Shown piece after piece: positions 35,062 through 45,302 of a stretch of 64,000 bases of DNA (the stretch's first letter is position 1; each line of letters opens with the position of its first letter). Origin of the DNA: Lentilactobacillus hilgardii DSM 20176 = ATCC 8290 (lineage in GTDB: Bacteria > Bacillota > Bacilli > Lactobacillales > Lactobacillaceae); contig NZ_GG669994.1 in the NCBI RefSeq assembly GCF_000159315.1, positions 271,599 to 335,598 of the forward strand, in the 5' to 3' direction. The translations under genes and the position numbers were made by a program. A model generated the notes under the pieces. It was not told the origin of the DNA. It was given only the letters and a program-made list of their open reading frames with translations, and ran no database searches.

Positions 35062-35696
35062 TAAGCATTTTTCAAAATTATGGTGGTGAATTGCTCACCG
35101 GGCTTGGTCAAACGCTCTTATGCAGTATCATTGCGTTAATCTTTGCATTGATTATCGGTTCTGCATTTGCGATTATGGAGACCATGCCAAACAAGTTTGC
35201 CCGAGTTGTTGCTCGAGTTTATATTGAAGTCTTTCGAAATATTCCATTATTGGTTATTACAATGTTTTTCTACGTTGTCATTCCAATGTATATCGTTAAG
35301 ATTAGTGGGTTTGCATCAGGGACCGTTGGACTAACGTTGTATTCTTCAGCATTTATTGCCGAGACGGTTCGTTCAGGAATTCAATCTGTTGATCCCGGAC
35401 AAATGGAAGGTGCACGTTCAACAGGATTATCTTACTGGCAATCCATGAGGTACATCATTTTACCGCAGGCGTTTCGATACGTTATTCCACCATTGGGTAA
35501 CCAATTCATCAACTTGGTTAAGAATTCATCGGTCCTGGCCTTCGTTGCCGGCTTTGATTTGATGTATCAGGCAAACGTCATTGCGTCTGATTCATTGCAG
35601 AGTATGAGCACGTATATGTGTGTCGGCGTCTTATATTTAATTTTGACGTTGCCGTTGAGTTATTACATGCGTCATCTTGAAAAGAAATTGGCCTAA
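35058..35696 (+). CDS. Amino acid ABC transporter permease 1
   Basis: 212 residues, about five membrane segments, with the EAA loop of PAAT permeases: QSVDPGQMEGARSTGLSYWQ then ILPQAFRYVIPPLGNQF. It pairs with the next permease to form the translocation channel, docked to the ATPase encoded at 33464. It starts inside the stop of the binding protein gene (ATGA). Confidence 0.9.
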   Translation: MISIFQNYGGELLTGLGQTLLCSIIALIFALIIGSAFAIMETMPNKFARVVARVYIEVFRNIPLLVITMFFYVVIPMYIVKISGFASGTVGLTLYSSAFIAETVRSGIQSVDPGQMEGARSTGLSYWQSMRYIILPQAFRYVIPPLGNQFINLVKNSSVLAFVAGFDLMYQANVIASDSLQSMSTYMCVGVLYLILTLPLSYYMRHLEKKLA

Positions 35697-35711
35697 AGGA
35701 GGAATGATAAT

Positions 35712-36419
35712 ATGCTAACAGTTTTAGGTGCATATTCATGGGTTAATATCAAGTTCCTTCTAGAGGGAGCCTGGGTAACGATTCTCGTTTCCGTTTGTTC
35801 GATTGTCTTGAGTTACATATTCGGTGTAATTCTTGGCGTTACCCGTTACGTTCAAATAAAGTATTTATCAGCGATCGTCGGTTTTGTCATTGATATTATT
35901 CGTAACTTACCACTGATCCTGATTATCTTCTTTACCTACTTTGGATTGCCTCATCTTGGCTTTAAACCCGATCCGATTTGGGCTTCAGTTATTGCAATGG
36001 CAGTCTTTGAAGCGGCAATGGTTGCCGAAATTGTTCGTGCCGGAATCGTGTCTATTCCGACTGGACAAATGGAAGGTGCCCGTGCAAATGGTTTGTCCTA
36101 CTGGCAGGCGTTATGGTACATTGTGTTGCCGCAAGCAATTCGAAATATGATTCCAGCGATCGTCAGTCAGTTCATTTCCTTGGTTAAGGATACGTCGTTG
36201 GCAACCATTATTGTGTTACCGGATCTAATGAACCATGCACAAATCATTTACGGACAAAATACAAATTATACGATTCCAATGTTTCTTGCACTAGCAGTCA
36301 TGTACTTCATTGTTTGTTACTCACTATCATTATTCTCGAAGTATCTGGAGAAAAGAATCGGTGGAGGCAACAAGAAGGGTAAAGCCGATGAGGTTGTACA
36401 GGATGCAAGTGACGCTTAA
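35712..36419 (+). CDS. Amino acid ABC transporter permease 2
   Basis: 235 residues with the same EAA loop (PTGQMEGARANGLSYWQ and IVLPQAIRNMIPAIVSQF) and about five membrane segments, plus a Lys-rich C-terminal tail. AGGAGG lies before ATG 35712, 15 bases after the previous stop. The second permease makes the heterodimeric channel complete. Last gene of the operon. Confidence 0.9.
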   Translation: MLTVLGAYSWVNIKFLLEGAWVTILVSVCSIVLSYIFGVILGVTRYVQIKYLSAIVGFVIDIIRNLPLILIIFFTYFGLPHLGFKPDPIWASVIAMAVFEAAMVAEIVRAGIVSIPTGQMEGARANGLSYWQALWYIVLPQAIRNMIPAIVSQFISLVKDTSLATIIVLPDLMNHAQIIYGQNTNYTIPMFLALAVMYFIVCYSLSLFSKYLEKRIGGGNKKGKADEVVQDASDA

Positions 36420-36481
36420 CTCATTCGACTTAAAATTTTAAAACATTGTGATGGTAGCTGTTATTAGGCTGCATAAAATAC

Positions 36482-36520
36482 AAAAAGATTGACTATCATT
36501 TTTTGATAGTCAATCTTTTT
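36482..36520. terminator. Bidirectional terminator
   Basis: AAAAAGATTGACTATCA pairs exactly with TGATAGTCAATCTTTTT. It separates the ABC operon from the convergent MgtC gene. Confidence 0.9.
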
Positions 36521-36522
36521 GT

Positions 36523-37206
36523 TTAATCAAGGACTTCAATTTCTTTAACATCGGCAAACTCGCTCATCTTTTTAATAAAATTATTTGAATTAACCTTTTT
36601 CTTTAGTCTGACAGTGACTGCCAATGTGAAAGAATCCGGATCGTATTTAACAATTCTCATCTGGATATTTAAACTGCCGAGTGATTTAAGCCTTTCAGGT
36701 AATTTCTCCATTTCCGTTAATTGTCCAGCCAGGGTCACCTGCAAACGCAATAGTGACCGATTTGGGTATCTCTTTAGTGCTCGAATTCGGCGGACAATCG
36801 TTTGGGTCACTAAGATGCACAATGTTCCGGCAATCCCAATGATGTACATGTCAGCACCCACGGCCAAGCCAATCGCAGCGGTAGCCCAGAGCCCTGCAGC
36901 TGTGGTGAGACCGTCAATTTGATTGTTTCGGGTCATAATGGCACCCGCACCGATAAATCCGATACCGGTTACGACACCGGCGGCAATTCTTGAAGGATCC
37001 ACACCAATGTTGGAATGACCAACCAGATCAAAGAAACCATATTTTGAAATAATCATAAATAAGGCTGAGCCCACAGCAACCAACATGTGGGTTCGAATAC
37101 CAGCGGTTTTTAGTCGGGATTTTCGTTCGAATCCGACCAATCCACCGCAAACTGCGGCTACCAGTAGTCTAAGAACCCACTCCATTTGATAAAGAATAAA
37201 ACTCAA
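36523..37206 (-). CDS. MgtC/SapB family membrane protein
   Basis: Starts with TTG 37206 (MSFILYQMEW), which has AAGGTG 5 bases upstream. 227 residues: five membrane segments with the family signature GGLVGFERKSRLKTAGIRTHMLV, then a C-terminal ACT-like soluble domain ending EIEVLD. Members are tied to Mg2+ limitation, phosphate control and acid stress; the exact role in lactobacilli is not known. Monocistronic between two terminators. Confidence 0.88.
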   Translation of the reverse strand: MSFILYQMEWVLRLLVAAVCGGLVGFERKSRLKTAGIRTHMLVAVGSALFMIISKYGFFDLVGHSNIGVDPSRIAAGVVTGIGFIGAGAIMTRNNQIDGLTTAAGLWATAAIGLAVGADMYIIGIAGTLCILVTQTIVRRIRALKRYPNRSLLRLQVTLAGQLTEMEKLPERLKSLGSLNIQMRIVKYDPDSFTLAVTVRLKKKVNSNNFIKKMSEFADVKEIEVLD

Positions 37207-37347
37207 TTTGTCACCTTCTTGCGTATTGATTCAGTGAATACTATATAATTCCAATGATAAAGGATGCGGAAATTAATTACTAAAATTAGCACCGAAATCT
37301 GATTATGATTGGTCAGCCAATCTATAAATTACGATTATTGTGTGCAT

Positions 37348-37381
37348 TAAAAAAGTTGGTATGCATATTTGCATACCAACT
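37348..37381 (-). terminator. Terminator of APC permease gene
   Basis: On the minus strand AGTTGGTATGCA pairs with its complement around 4 bases and ends in six T. Confidence 0.85.
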
Positions 37382-37406
37382 CCTTATTAGTCGTAATAAT
37401 GGAAAA

Positions 37407-38810
37407 TTAACTATTGCTCTTGACACGATTTTCATTAGCGTTATTGTCGTCTTCATCGATTGGTGCGTCTTCGTTTTTCGGTTCAACAATGCCATGTTTT
37501 TTGGTTTCGTAATAGAAAACAGGGACACCGACAGCAACAAAGATAAAAGATGTTAAAACGCCTGGGAGGTCTGACATGATTTCACTGACAATCACGAACA
37601 GTGAACCACCAATGGCCACAATTGGTGTTAAGGGGAATAGCGGTGTTGAAAAGACGCGATGCTGGTTTGGATTGCGCTTTCTGAGCAGAAAGACACCAAC
37701 AAAGGCCATTACGTAGAAACAATAGACAGTGAAGATACATAGTTCTGAAAGTCGGTCAGCATTTGAGAAGACAATCATGATAGTCACAATGATTAATTCA
37801 GCGATAGTTGAAAAGATTGGTGTGTGTGACTTTGGATGTAAGTATGATAATGTCTTTGAAAAGGGTAATTGATGACGTTTTGCCATAGCATACATGATAC
37901 GGGGGAACGTCATGACTTTACCGTTCATACAGCCGACAATCGAGATGATGATACCAATGCTCAATATTTTACCACCCACGTTGCCAAAGGCAGTTGTGGC
38001 AATGAATGGAATGGCACCAGTACCCATACTGTGAATTTTTTCAGCAGGAATGGCGCGATAAACACCATATGAAACTAACATATAAATGACCAGAACAGCT
38101 AGAATACCGAATGTGATTGCTTGTGGCAACAGTTTTCGAGGATTCTTGATTTCACCGCCAAGGTTGGCAATTAAAATCCAGCCATCGAAGGCAAATAACG
38201 TTGCTAAAATTGCGACACCAAAGTTTCCTGCAGATTGGTGGACTTCCGAAATGCTTTGACCTAACGCGCCCTGTTTTCCGAAGAATAATCCGAAAATGAT
38301 TAAAGCGGCAACCGGAACGAGTTTACATAAAGTTGTAATAATAGCAAAAGTTGCACCGTAGCGGTTGGAAAATAGATTTAAGATACCGACCAGAATGATT
38401 GCTCCAATAGCAATTAAAGCATTGTATTTACTTGGAAAGCCGAAAAAGTCCGATAGTAAAATAGCAAGGTAGGCACCTAACGATGCGATCATCGCAGGCC
38501 CGTAAATGACAATCTGCATCCATCCGGACAGAAATCCCCAGATTCGGCCGTAGATTTTTTCCATGTAAACATAAAGGCCGCCGGTTTCGGGCATTTGGGA
38601 GGCGATCTCGGCAATTGTTAAGCCGGCTGTGATGGTTAAAATCCCACCTGCAAGCCAAGCTAAAAGGCCCATGGTAGTTGAACCGGCATCGTCCAGTACA
38701 GCTGATTGACGGACAAAGACACCGGCACCGATAATCGTTCCGATTACCAGTGATAACGCTGACCAGAGGCCCAGGTCCCGATCAAGCGACACTTCTTTTT
38801 GTTGTTTCAT
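37407..38810 (-). CDS. APC family amino acid permease
   Basis: 467 residues, twelve membrane segments. The first has the APC signature: LSLVIGTIIGAGVFVRQS, then IASQMPETGGLYVYMEKIYG and GFLSGWMQ. It is of the LAT/SteT (serine/threonine exchanger) group in style. The C-terminus is acidic (NEDAPIDEDD). AGAGAGGAAG before ATG 38810. Substrate unknown. Confidence 0.87.
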   Translation of the reverse strand: MKQQKEVSLDRDLGLWSALSLVIGTIIGAGVFVRQSAVLDDAGSTTMGLLAWLAGGILTITAGLTIAEIASQMPETGGLYVYMEKIYGRIWGFLSGWMQIVIYGPAMIASLGAYLAILLSDFFGFPSKYNALIAIGAIILVGILNLFSNRYGATFAIITTLCKLVPVAALIIFGLFFGKQGALGQSISEVHQSAGNFGVAILATLFAFDGWILIANLGGEIKNPRKLLPQAITFGILAVLVIYMLVSYGVYRAIPAEKIHSMGTGAIPFIATTAFGNVGGKILSIGIIISIVGCMNGKVMTFPRIMYAMAKRHQLPFSKTLSYLHPKSHTPIFSTIAELIIVTIMIVFSNADRLSELCIFTVYCFYVMAFVGVFLLRKRNPNQHRVFSTPLFPLTPIVAIGGSLFVIVSEIMSDLPGVLTSFIFVAVGVPVFYYETKKHGIVEPKNEDAPIDEDDNNANENRVKSNS

Positions 38811-38862
38811 TGGTTTTCTTCCTCTCTTTAATGACTGTGATGGTCAAATGATTAATTGACAA

Positions 38863-40146
38863 TTATTCAGTTGTTAAAAGGTATTTTTCGAATCGTTTGG
38901 CATCGACACTGTTTAATTCAGCTGTTACGACGGTGCCGTTTTCGCGATAGTCAGTTTTTAGAATAGTTGTATTGTCGTTTAAATAGGAAACGATGTCTCC
39001 CTTGTCAAAAGGAATTAACAAAGAGCGTGTTTGATAATCTTTGAAGACTTTCTCTTTGATAATATTGGCAAGTTCTTTGAGGGATGGCTGATCGGTTGCT
39101 GCCATGATCAGGTTGTCACCTTCGCGTGTTGGATAGGCGATATCCATCTTATCGGCTTTATTAAGCGCAACAACCATTGGGATATTATCAACCCCGATTT
39201 CCTTCAATGTTTCCTCAGTCGTTTTAATCATCATCTCCCGGTGCGGATCTGAATAATCAACAACTTGAACAAGTAAATCAGCGTTGGTGGCTTCGGCCAA
39301 GGTTGATTTAAACGCTTGAACCAACTGATGAGGCAGCTGACTGACAAAGCCGACCGTATCACTCAAAAGAAACGATTTTTGGTCTGGAAGCGATAATTTT
39401 CTGACTGATGTATCCAAGGTTGCGAACAGCATATCTTTAACCATGACCTGCTTATCATCATTGTCGCCAAATAAGTTGATCATGCCATTCATGATGGTCG
39501 ACTTACCGGCGTTGGTGTAACCTACCAAAGCTACCGTTGGCGTGTCGCTCTTATCACGTTGCTTACGCTTAGTTTGATCAGCTTTGCTGGATTCCTTAAG
39601 CTCACGATTAACATGGGTGATGCGATTTTCCAATGTTCGCTGGTTTAATTCGTATTGTGACTCACCAGCACCACGGTTGGTAAAACCACCGCCGCTACTG
39701 GTACCGGTTTGCTGGTCGAGACGCTGGCTGGCACTGGTATGAAGACGCGGCAGTTGGTATTTTAATTTGGCAAGTTCAACTTGTAGCTTAGCTTCCCGTG
39801 ATTGGGCCCGGTTGGCGAAGATTTCCAAAATCAAACCGGTCCGGTCAATGATTCTGACTCTGGTTGCCTTTTCGATGTTTCGAATCTGACTGGGTGAGAG
39901 TTCATCGTTTGCAACGATTGTGTCAACACCGTCATCGATAACCACTTGAGTGAGTTCTTCAATTTTTCCTTTACCGAAGTAGGTTGCCGGATCAGGTCTA
40001 TCTAACTTCTGAATCAATGTTTCGACTACTTTCATATTATTAGCTTCGGCCAAGTTGTTCAGCTCGGTCATCGAATAATCAAAACTGTTTGGATGTTGAT
40101 TAAGCCCGATGGTTACTACTGGTGTCAGTGTTTGTGTTAAGTCCAA
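38863..40146 (-). CDS. hflX: GTPase HflX
   Basis: Start set at TTG 40146 since AGAGGAGG is 7 bases upstream, within the longer open frame to 40176. 427 residues: an N-terminal HflX subdomain (YFGKGKIEEL, ANDELSPSQIRN), a Gly-rich linker with GGGFTNRGAGE, and a GTPase core: G1 GYTNAGKST (209-217), G3 DTVGF, G4 NKAD. It binds the 50S ribosome and splits or rescues stalled ribosomes under stress. Monocistronic. Confidence 0.93.
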   Translation of the reverse strand: MDLTQTLTPVVTIGLNQHPNSFDYSMTELNNLAEANNMKVVETLIQKLDRPDPATYFGKGKIEELTQVVIDDGVDTIVANDELSPSQIRNIEKATRVRIIDRTGLILEIFANRAQSREAKLQVELAKLKYQLPRLHTSASQRLDQQTGTSSGGGFTNRGAGESQYELNQRTLENRITHVNRELKESSKADQTKRKQRDKSDTPTVALVGYTNAGKSTIMNGMINLFGDNDDKQVMVKDMLFATLDTSVRKLSLPDQKSFLLSDTVGFVSQLPHQLVQAFKSTLAEATNADLLVQVVDYSDPHREMMIKTTEETLKEIGVDNIPMVVALNKADKMDIAYPTREGDNLIMAATDQPSLKELANIIKEKVFKDYQTRSLLIPFDKGDIVSYLNDNTTILKTDYRENGTVVTAELNSVDAKRFEKYLLTTE

Positions 40147-40176
40147 ATGTGTTCCTCCTCTAAAGTTCGTGTTCAA

Positions 40177-40466
40177 TTATAGCACACAAGTGTAAAAATA
40201 TAGTGGACAATCTCTTCTTTGACATGACATTGTAATTGTAAGCGATTGACGTAGGATTAAGATTTATTTTAAAAATGAAGAATAACTCGATGATGTTAAT
40301 AGTAATCTAGTAAATAGCATGGAACATTCGTTTTACTCATGAGTTGGAGTGTACTGAAAAAGCAGTCTATAATTATCCAAATAGTTAATCATATTAATTT
40401 AAATTCAACTTAAAATCAATTATGTGCTCATCTTTTAAAATGCATATTTAAAAAAGGTACATAGTT
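40177..40466. other. Intergenic region, 290 bases
   Basis: Contains the hflX promoter side (minus) and, near its right end, sequence that would have been the promoter of the decayed oppA. AT-rich, no open frame of interest. Confidence 0.4.
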
Positions 40467-41218
40467 ATGAAGATAGGGTCATTTGACAAACAGAGTGGTA
40501 CAATTGCACTTTCCGTACTGGTGTTACTGGGTGCGAGTTTAACAGTTCACGATCCAAGGAAAGGGAATTAAGGTAGGTCTGACAGAGTAACATGACAACA
40601 ATGGATATTTCAAAGGTAACAGATCGAATTAGTGCACGGACTTTGAATAACTCTAATGAAGGATTGTTACGAATGGCTTGAAATAAGGAGGCTATTGCGA
40701 GTGTAGTAAAAAATTATACGGTTTCAAAATATGGTAAAATCTGGACACTTAATTTGCGACATTCTAAATGGAGCGATGGATCAGCTGTTACGGTTAAGAA
40801 TTTTGTCTATTTATGGCAGCGGACAGTTAATCTAAAGACAGCAGACCAATATAGTTACATATTGGTAAACATTAAGAACGCCACTAGGCTTAAGTTCGAT
40901 AAAATGGCATCGTCAAGGCTCGATGTTAAAGCAGATGCCAACTACAAATTAGTGATCACACTTGAAAAAACGACAAAGTGTTTTGACAGATACCGGCTTA
41001 AAGGCTTGTTACCGCTGATGTGTCAACTCATAACGGACAGGATTATGTGGATGCGGCCTATGAAAGTAGAATCGAATCTGGCACTTGCAAAGAAATATTG
41101 GGCAAAAGTTTTAAGGCAAATCGGTAGGAAACAAGTGACCCTGCTGGTAAACAATGAAAACGTTATGATGAACCGTAAAAGGATTGCATTTTTTCCGAAA
41201 TTGTCAGAACAGTATTGA
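40467..41218 (+). pseudogene. Decayed oppA paralogue
   Basis: Parts of an oligopeptide-binding protein remain in order but broken. A signal-like MKIGS and LSVLVLLGAS replace the lipobox (Cys lost); TGA 40679 interrupts NNSNEGLLRMA; then WTLNLRHSKWSDGSAVT and VKADANYKLVITLEK match the intact genes at 41500 and 43547. A deletion of about 190 codons follows, and GLVTADVSTHNGQDYVDAAYES (another frame) and ESNLALAKKYWAKVLRQIG continue the C-terminal region. The stop at 41218 truncates it. No functional product is expected. Confidence 0.87.
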
Positions 41219-41421
41219 GACCAGGTCTATATGAGCGAATAAGCCTCGGCCAATAAATATTTATTTAAGTTTCAGAAAGTTCTCTAAAAATGAAATTAAA
41301 ATATGATGATATGATATAAATCAATTATTATATGGCTGCCAGATACTTAAAGAAGCTGATGTAATCGTTTATAATAATCGTTACTGTTTGTAAAATAATG
41401 AGCAAAAAGTTAATGAACACA

Positions 41422-41450
41422 TTGATTTTAATCAAATTTTAATCTAGTAT
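41422..41450 (+). promoter_or_regulatory. Promoter of first intact oppA
   Basis: TTGATT (41422-41427), 17 bases, TAGTAT (41445-41450). The spacer resembles that of the promoter at 43469-43497. Confidence 0.6.
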
Positions 41451-41499
41451 AGACGCGTATCAAAAATTGATAAATATTTTTGAAGGGAAGCTACATAGT

Positions 41500-43119
41500 A
41501 TGAAGTTAAAATCAGTTATGAAGATAGGTGGGGTTGGGGTACTTTCTGCTTTAGTCCTTGCAGGATGTGGCAGCAAGTCTTCTCAATCAGGAAACAGTTC
41601 TCAAAAGGTAAAATGGATGATACCGGCAGCAATTTCATCGATGGATGCATCCAAAATAACGGATTTGTATTCTTCACAAGTGCTGAATGCAACTAATGAA
41701 GGCCTTTTGAAGATGGGTGAGAACAAAACAACACCCGGAGTTGCTAAAAGTTATTCCGTTTCTAAAGATGGTAAAACTTGGACCTTTAATCTTCGGAAGT
41801 CTAAGTGGAATGATGGAAAGCCTGTCACTGCTAAAGACTTTGTGTTTGCATGGCGACGGACTGTAACGCCGAAAACGGCTTCCGAGTATGCTTACAATTT
41901 TGCCAATATTAAGAATGCTTCAAAGATTAATTCAGGTAAAATGTCACCAACCAAATTAGGGGTTCAAGCTGATGGCAACTATAAATTAGTTGTCCATTTG
42001 GTGAAACCTCAAAGCTACTTTAAATATTTGGTATCTCAAGGCTACTATTTCCCAGAAGAACAGGCAGCTGTAAAAAAAAATGGCTCTGCATATGGGACAA
42101 GTGCTAAAAAGAATGCTTATAACGGACCATTCTTGTTGAAGGGATGGACCGGTACAAATGATACCGCAAAGCTTGTGAAGAATAAGAGCTATTGGAATGC
42201 TAAGAATGTTAAGTTACAACAGATGAGTATTCAAACGGTTAAGGATCCTGCGACTGCTCTGAATAGCTATGAAAGTGGGAAACTTGATTTCACAACTTTG
42301 AATGGTACTCAAGTTAAACAGTATAAGAATAATAAGGACTATCATGATTACCTTGAAGCTTCAACCTCTTATATGGAAATGAATGAAAAGAAAGATTCAA
42401 TCTTTAAAAATAAGAATATCCGTCGAGCACTATCACTTGCCATTGACAAGAATCAATTAGCAAGCAAAGTTATTGCGGATGGTACAAAGGGAGCCAAAGG
42501 ATATGTTCCAACAAAGATGGCTTCCAGAAATGGGAAGGACTTTGCCAGCCAAGCTTACGTTAAAACAGGTGTGGAATATAATTTGACGAAAGCTAAGAAA
42601 CTCTGGGCCAAGGGTCTAAAGCAAACAGGCAAGAAGTCGGTTTCACTTTCACTGCTTTGTGATGACATTGATCAGACAGTTAAGAATGCACAATTCGTTC
42701 AGAGTAATTTGGAAAAGTTACCGGGATTAAAAATCACAATTCAAAATGTGCCATTTAAGAATCGCTTGAGTCGTTCCCAAAATGGTCAGTTTGATCTTGT
42801 TCTTTCTGCTTGGATTGCCGATTATCCAGACCCATCAAATTTCTTGGACCTCTTCACATCCACTAATTCATATAATAATGGTCATTGGAAGAATTCAGAG
42901 TATGATGCCTTAATCAAGAAGTCTGAAAGCACGGATGCTAATAATGAAGCAGCCCGTTGGAATGACATGGTTCAAGCTGAAAAGATTCTAATGAATGATC
43001 AAGGAATTGTTCCATTAACACAAGAGGCTCAATCAACTTTGATGAAGTCTAAAGTTAAAGGTGTTCAATTCTTCCCAACATCACCACAATGGGATTGGAG
43101 TAAGGTTTCGGTTAAATAA
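41500..43119 (+). CDS. oppA: Oligopeptide-binding lipoprotein OppA, copy 1
   Basis: Start ATG 41500 (MKLKSVMKIG) with GAAGGGAAG about 11 bases upstream. 539 residues with lipobox LAGC (Cys about 23). Family 5 solute-binding protein signature: VSKDGKTWTFNLRKSKWNDG at about 85-105, with SLAIDKNQLASKV in domain 3 and the C-terminal PLTQEAQ region. It binds peptides outside and passes them to OppBC. It is 59 percent or so alike by eye to the second copy at 43547 and separated by a terminator; the two may differ in peptide preference. Confidence 0.92.
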   Translation: MKLKSVMKIGGVGVLSALVLAGCGSKSSQSGNSSQKVKWMIPAAISSMDASKITDLYSSQVLNATNEGLLKMGENKTTPGVAKSYSVSKDGKTWTFNLRKSKWNDGKPVTAKDFVFAWRRTVTPKTASEYAYNFANIKNASKINSGKMSPTKLGVQADGNYKLVVHLVKPQSYFKYLVSQGYYFPEEQAAVKKNGSAYGTSAKKNAYNGPFLLKGWTGTNDTAKLVKNKSYWNAKNVKLQQMSIQTVKDPATALNSYESGKLDFTTLNGTQVKQYKNNKDYHDYLEASTSYMEMNEKKDSIFKNKNIRRALSLAIDKNQLASKVIADGTKGAKGYVPTKMASRNGKDFASQAYVKTGVEYNLTKAKKLWAKGLKQTGKKSVSLSLLCDDIDQTVKNAQFVQSNLEKLPGLKITIQNVPFKNRLSRSQNGQFDLVLSAWIADYPDPSNFLDLFTSTNSYNNGHWKNSEYDALIKKSESTDANNEAARWNDMVQAEKILMNDQGIVPLTQEAQSTLMKSKVKGVQFFPTSPQWDWSKVSVK

Positions 43120-43160
43120 ATAGGCAATTAATAAACTAGATGCTTTCAGGAAATTATTTA

Positions 43161-43208
43161 AGGGATTGGAAATAAGCAAAGTGATATGCTTGTTCCCGAT
43201 CCTTTTTC
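43161..43208 (+). terminator. Terminator after first oppA
   Basis: AGGGATTGGAAATAAGCA (43161-43178) pairs with TGCTTGTTCCCGATCCT (43187-43203, some G-U), then TTTTT. Confidence 0.75.
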
Positions 43209-43546
43209 TACTCTTATTATGTTAGGATGACCGTTATTTTACTGGGAGTACTCTGTGAATGTCAGGTAGATAAATTAATTTTTGAAGCGTTTCAATTAGT
43301 ATAGTTGTCGTAAAAATTCATTTAAATTCAAATTTTATAACTTTTCTTCATAATTTTTTTTTGCGATTTGGAATTTAAAAAGCTAGTCGTATCAACGCTT
43401 TTTGTTAAAACAAACCTCACAAAGCCATGTATGGCAGTACTATGAATCTGGATTAGTTGATCAATGTATTGCTTTTAATAAAGTTTTAATTTAAAATATA
43501 TTCATTGCCGAGTTAGTAAAATTATATTGAAGGGAAGTATTTCACG
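43209..43546. other. Region of 338 bases before second oppA
   Basis: AT-rich spacer with a promoter at 43469-43497 (separate entry). Otherwise nothing recognisable. Confidence 0.5.
43469..43497 (+). promoter_or_regulatory. Promoter of second intact oppA
   Basis: TTGCTT (43469-43474), 17 bases, TAAAAT (43492-43497). Both oppA promoters share TTTTAAT-N-AA-TTTTAAT in the spacer, so the promoter was duplicated with the gene. Confidence 0.6.
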
Positions 43547-45172
43547 ATGAAAATCAATTCAATCGCGAAGCTTGGTGGGGTAGTACTGCTATCTGCATTA
43601 GTACTTGCAGGTTGTGGTAGTAAGTCATCACAATCAGGCTCAAAGAAGCAGGAGCTACGATGGCAGGAATCTTCTAACCTACCAACTATGGATCTTTCAA
43701 AGGCTACGGATCAAGTTTCAGCTGAAACTTTAAACGCAACTAATGAGGGATTACTTAAGATGTCGACGAACGCTAAGGTTACGCCGGGGGTTGCCAAGAA
43801 TTACACAGTTTCAAAGGACGGAAAAACTTGGACATTCAATCTTCGTCACAGTAAATGGAGTGATGGCACACCGGTTACAGCCAAAGACTTTGTTTATTCA
43901 TGGCAACGAACGTTAACACCTAAAACTGCTTCACAATATGCGTACATATTTGACCATATTAAGAATGCAACTAAAGTTAACGCTGGAAAAGCACCCGTTT
44001 CAAGCTTGGGAGTTAAGGCCGACGGGGATTACAAATTAGTTGTAACTTTAAACCGACCTCAAAGTTACTTTAAGTATTTGGTAGCCAATGCAGAATTCTT
44101 CCCACAGAAAGAATCAGCTGTTAAGAAGTATGGTTCTAAGTATGGGACACAATCCAAGTACATGGTTTATAATGGACCATTCAAGTTAACCGGTTGGAAC
44201 GGGACTAACGATTCCTGGACGATGGTGAAGAACAACGATTACTGGAACAAAAAGAATATCAAGTTGGATAAGATGAAGATTATTGTTTCAAAGGATCCGT
44301 CAACAACCTTGAATCAATATAACACCAATAAACTTGATGCAATTACATTAAGTGGTTCTCAACAAGTTTCACATTATAAGAATGATAAAGATTACAAATC
44401 ATACCTAAATGCTTCAACCTTCTACTTGGAAATGAATCAGAAGAAAGATCCAGTTTTAAGAAACGTTAATATCCGTAAGGCTATTTCAATGTCAATTAAT
44501 CGAAAGCAGTTAACAAACAAGGTTTTTGCTGATGGATCTGTTCCAGCTCGTGGCCTAGTGGCAGCCAAAATGGCTTACCGAAATGGTAAAGATTATGCTG
44601 ATCAGGCTGAAGTGAAGTCGGCTGATTCCCAGAATCTGGCCGAAGCTAAGAAGCTTTGGGCTAAGGGCTTGAAGGAAACAGGTAAAAAGTCCGTTTCACT
44701 TAACCTGTTGTCCGATGATACACCGGCAGGGAAGAATTCGACCGAATTTCTTCAAAGTCAGTTGACTAAATTGCCTGGTTTGAAGATTACCAATCAGAAC
44801 TTACCGTTCAAGACGCGTTTGCAACGTTCTCAAGATGGTAACTTCGATCTTGTTATTTCCGCTTGGATTGCCGACTTTCCAGACCCAATTTCATTTCTTT
44901 CATTATTTACTTCCGATAACTCATACAACAACGGAAAATGGAAGAATTCAGAATACGATACGCTGGTTAAGAACGCTGAAGGTAAAGATGCTTTAAATGC
45001 CGGTAAGCGATGGGATGACATGGTTCAGGCACAAAAAGTCTTGATGAATAATCAAGGAATCGTACCATTATATCAACAAAGCACACCGAAGTTGATCAAC
45101 TCTAAAGTTAAGGGTGTTCAATTCTTCCCAACCGCACCTGAATGGGACTGGAGTAAAGTTTCAATTAAATAA
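43547..45172 (+). CDS. oppA: Oligopeptide-binding lipoprotein OppA, copy 2
   Basis: 541 residues, ATG 43547 with GAAGGGAAG about 12 bases upstream. Lipobox LAGC with Cys about 23. It carries TVSKDGKTWTFNLRHSKWSDG, RKAISMSINRKQLTNKV and the C-terminal VKGVQFFPTAPEWDWS, all shared with copy 1. Nearest to oppB and likely the main partner of the Opp system. A weak hairpin (45211-45237) before oppB can lower expression of the downstream genes relative to oppA. Confidence 0.92.
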   Translation: MKINSIAKLGGVVLLSALVLAGCGSKSSQSGSKKQELRWQESSNLPTMDLSKATDQVSAETLNATNEGLLKMSTNAKVTPGVAKNYTVSKDGKTWTFNLRHSKWSDGTPVTAKDFVYSWQRTLTPKTASQYAYIFDHIKNATKVNAGKAPVSSLGVKADGDYKLVVTLNRPQSYFKYLVANAEFFPQKESAVKKYGSKYGTQSKYMVYNGPFKLTGWNGTNDSWTMVKNNDYWNKKNIKLDKMKIIVSKDPSTTLNQYNTNKLDAITLSGSQQVSHYKNDKDYKSYLNASTFYLEMNQKKDPVLRNVNIRKAISMSINRKQLTNKVFADGSVPARGLVAAKMAYRNGKDYADQAEVKSADSQNLAEAKKLWAKGLKETGKKSVSLNLLSDDTPAGKNSTEFLQSQLTKLPGLKITNQNLPFKTRLQRSQDGNFDLVISAWIADFPDPISFLSLFTSDNSYNNGKWKNSEYDTLVKNAEGKDALNAGKRWDDMVQAQKVLMNNQGIVPLYQQSTPKLINSKVKGVQFFPTAPEWDWSKVSIK

Positions 45173-45210
45173 CTTGAATTTGCGATTCAGGTTAACAGTT
45201 CATCTCAATG

Positions 45211-45245
45211 GAGGCTGGTTATCTACTGTCCAGTCTCTTTTATGT
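45211..45245 (+). terminator. Weak hairpin between oppA and oppB
   Basis: GAGGCTGG (45211-45218) pairs with CCAGTCTC (45230-45237) with one mismatch and a short T run; probably a partial terminator. Confidence 0.5.
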
Positions 45246-45302
45246 TAAATAGACGTTATTAGTGATTTTCACTAGGATAATTAGAAATGTGAGGAACCTT
45301 AT

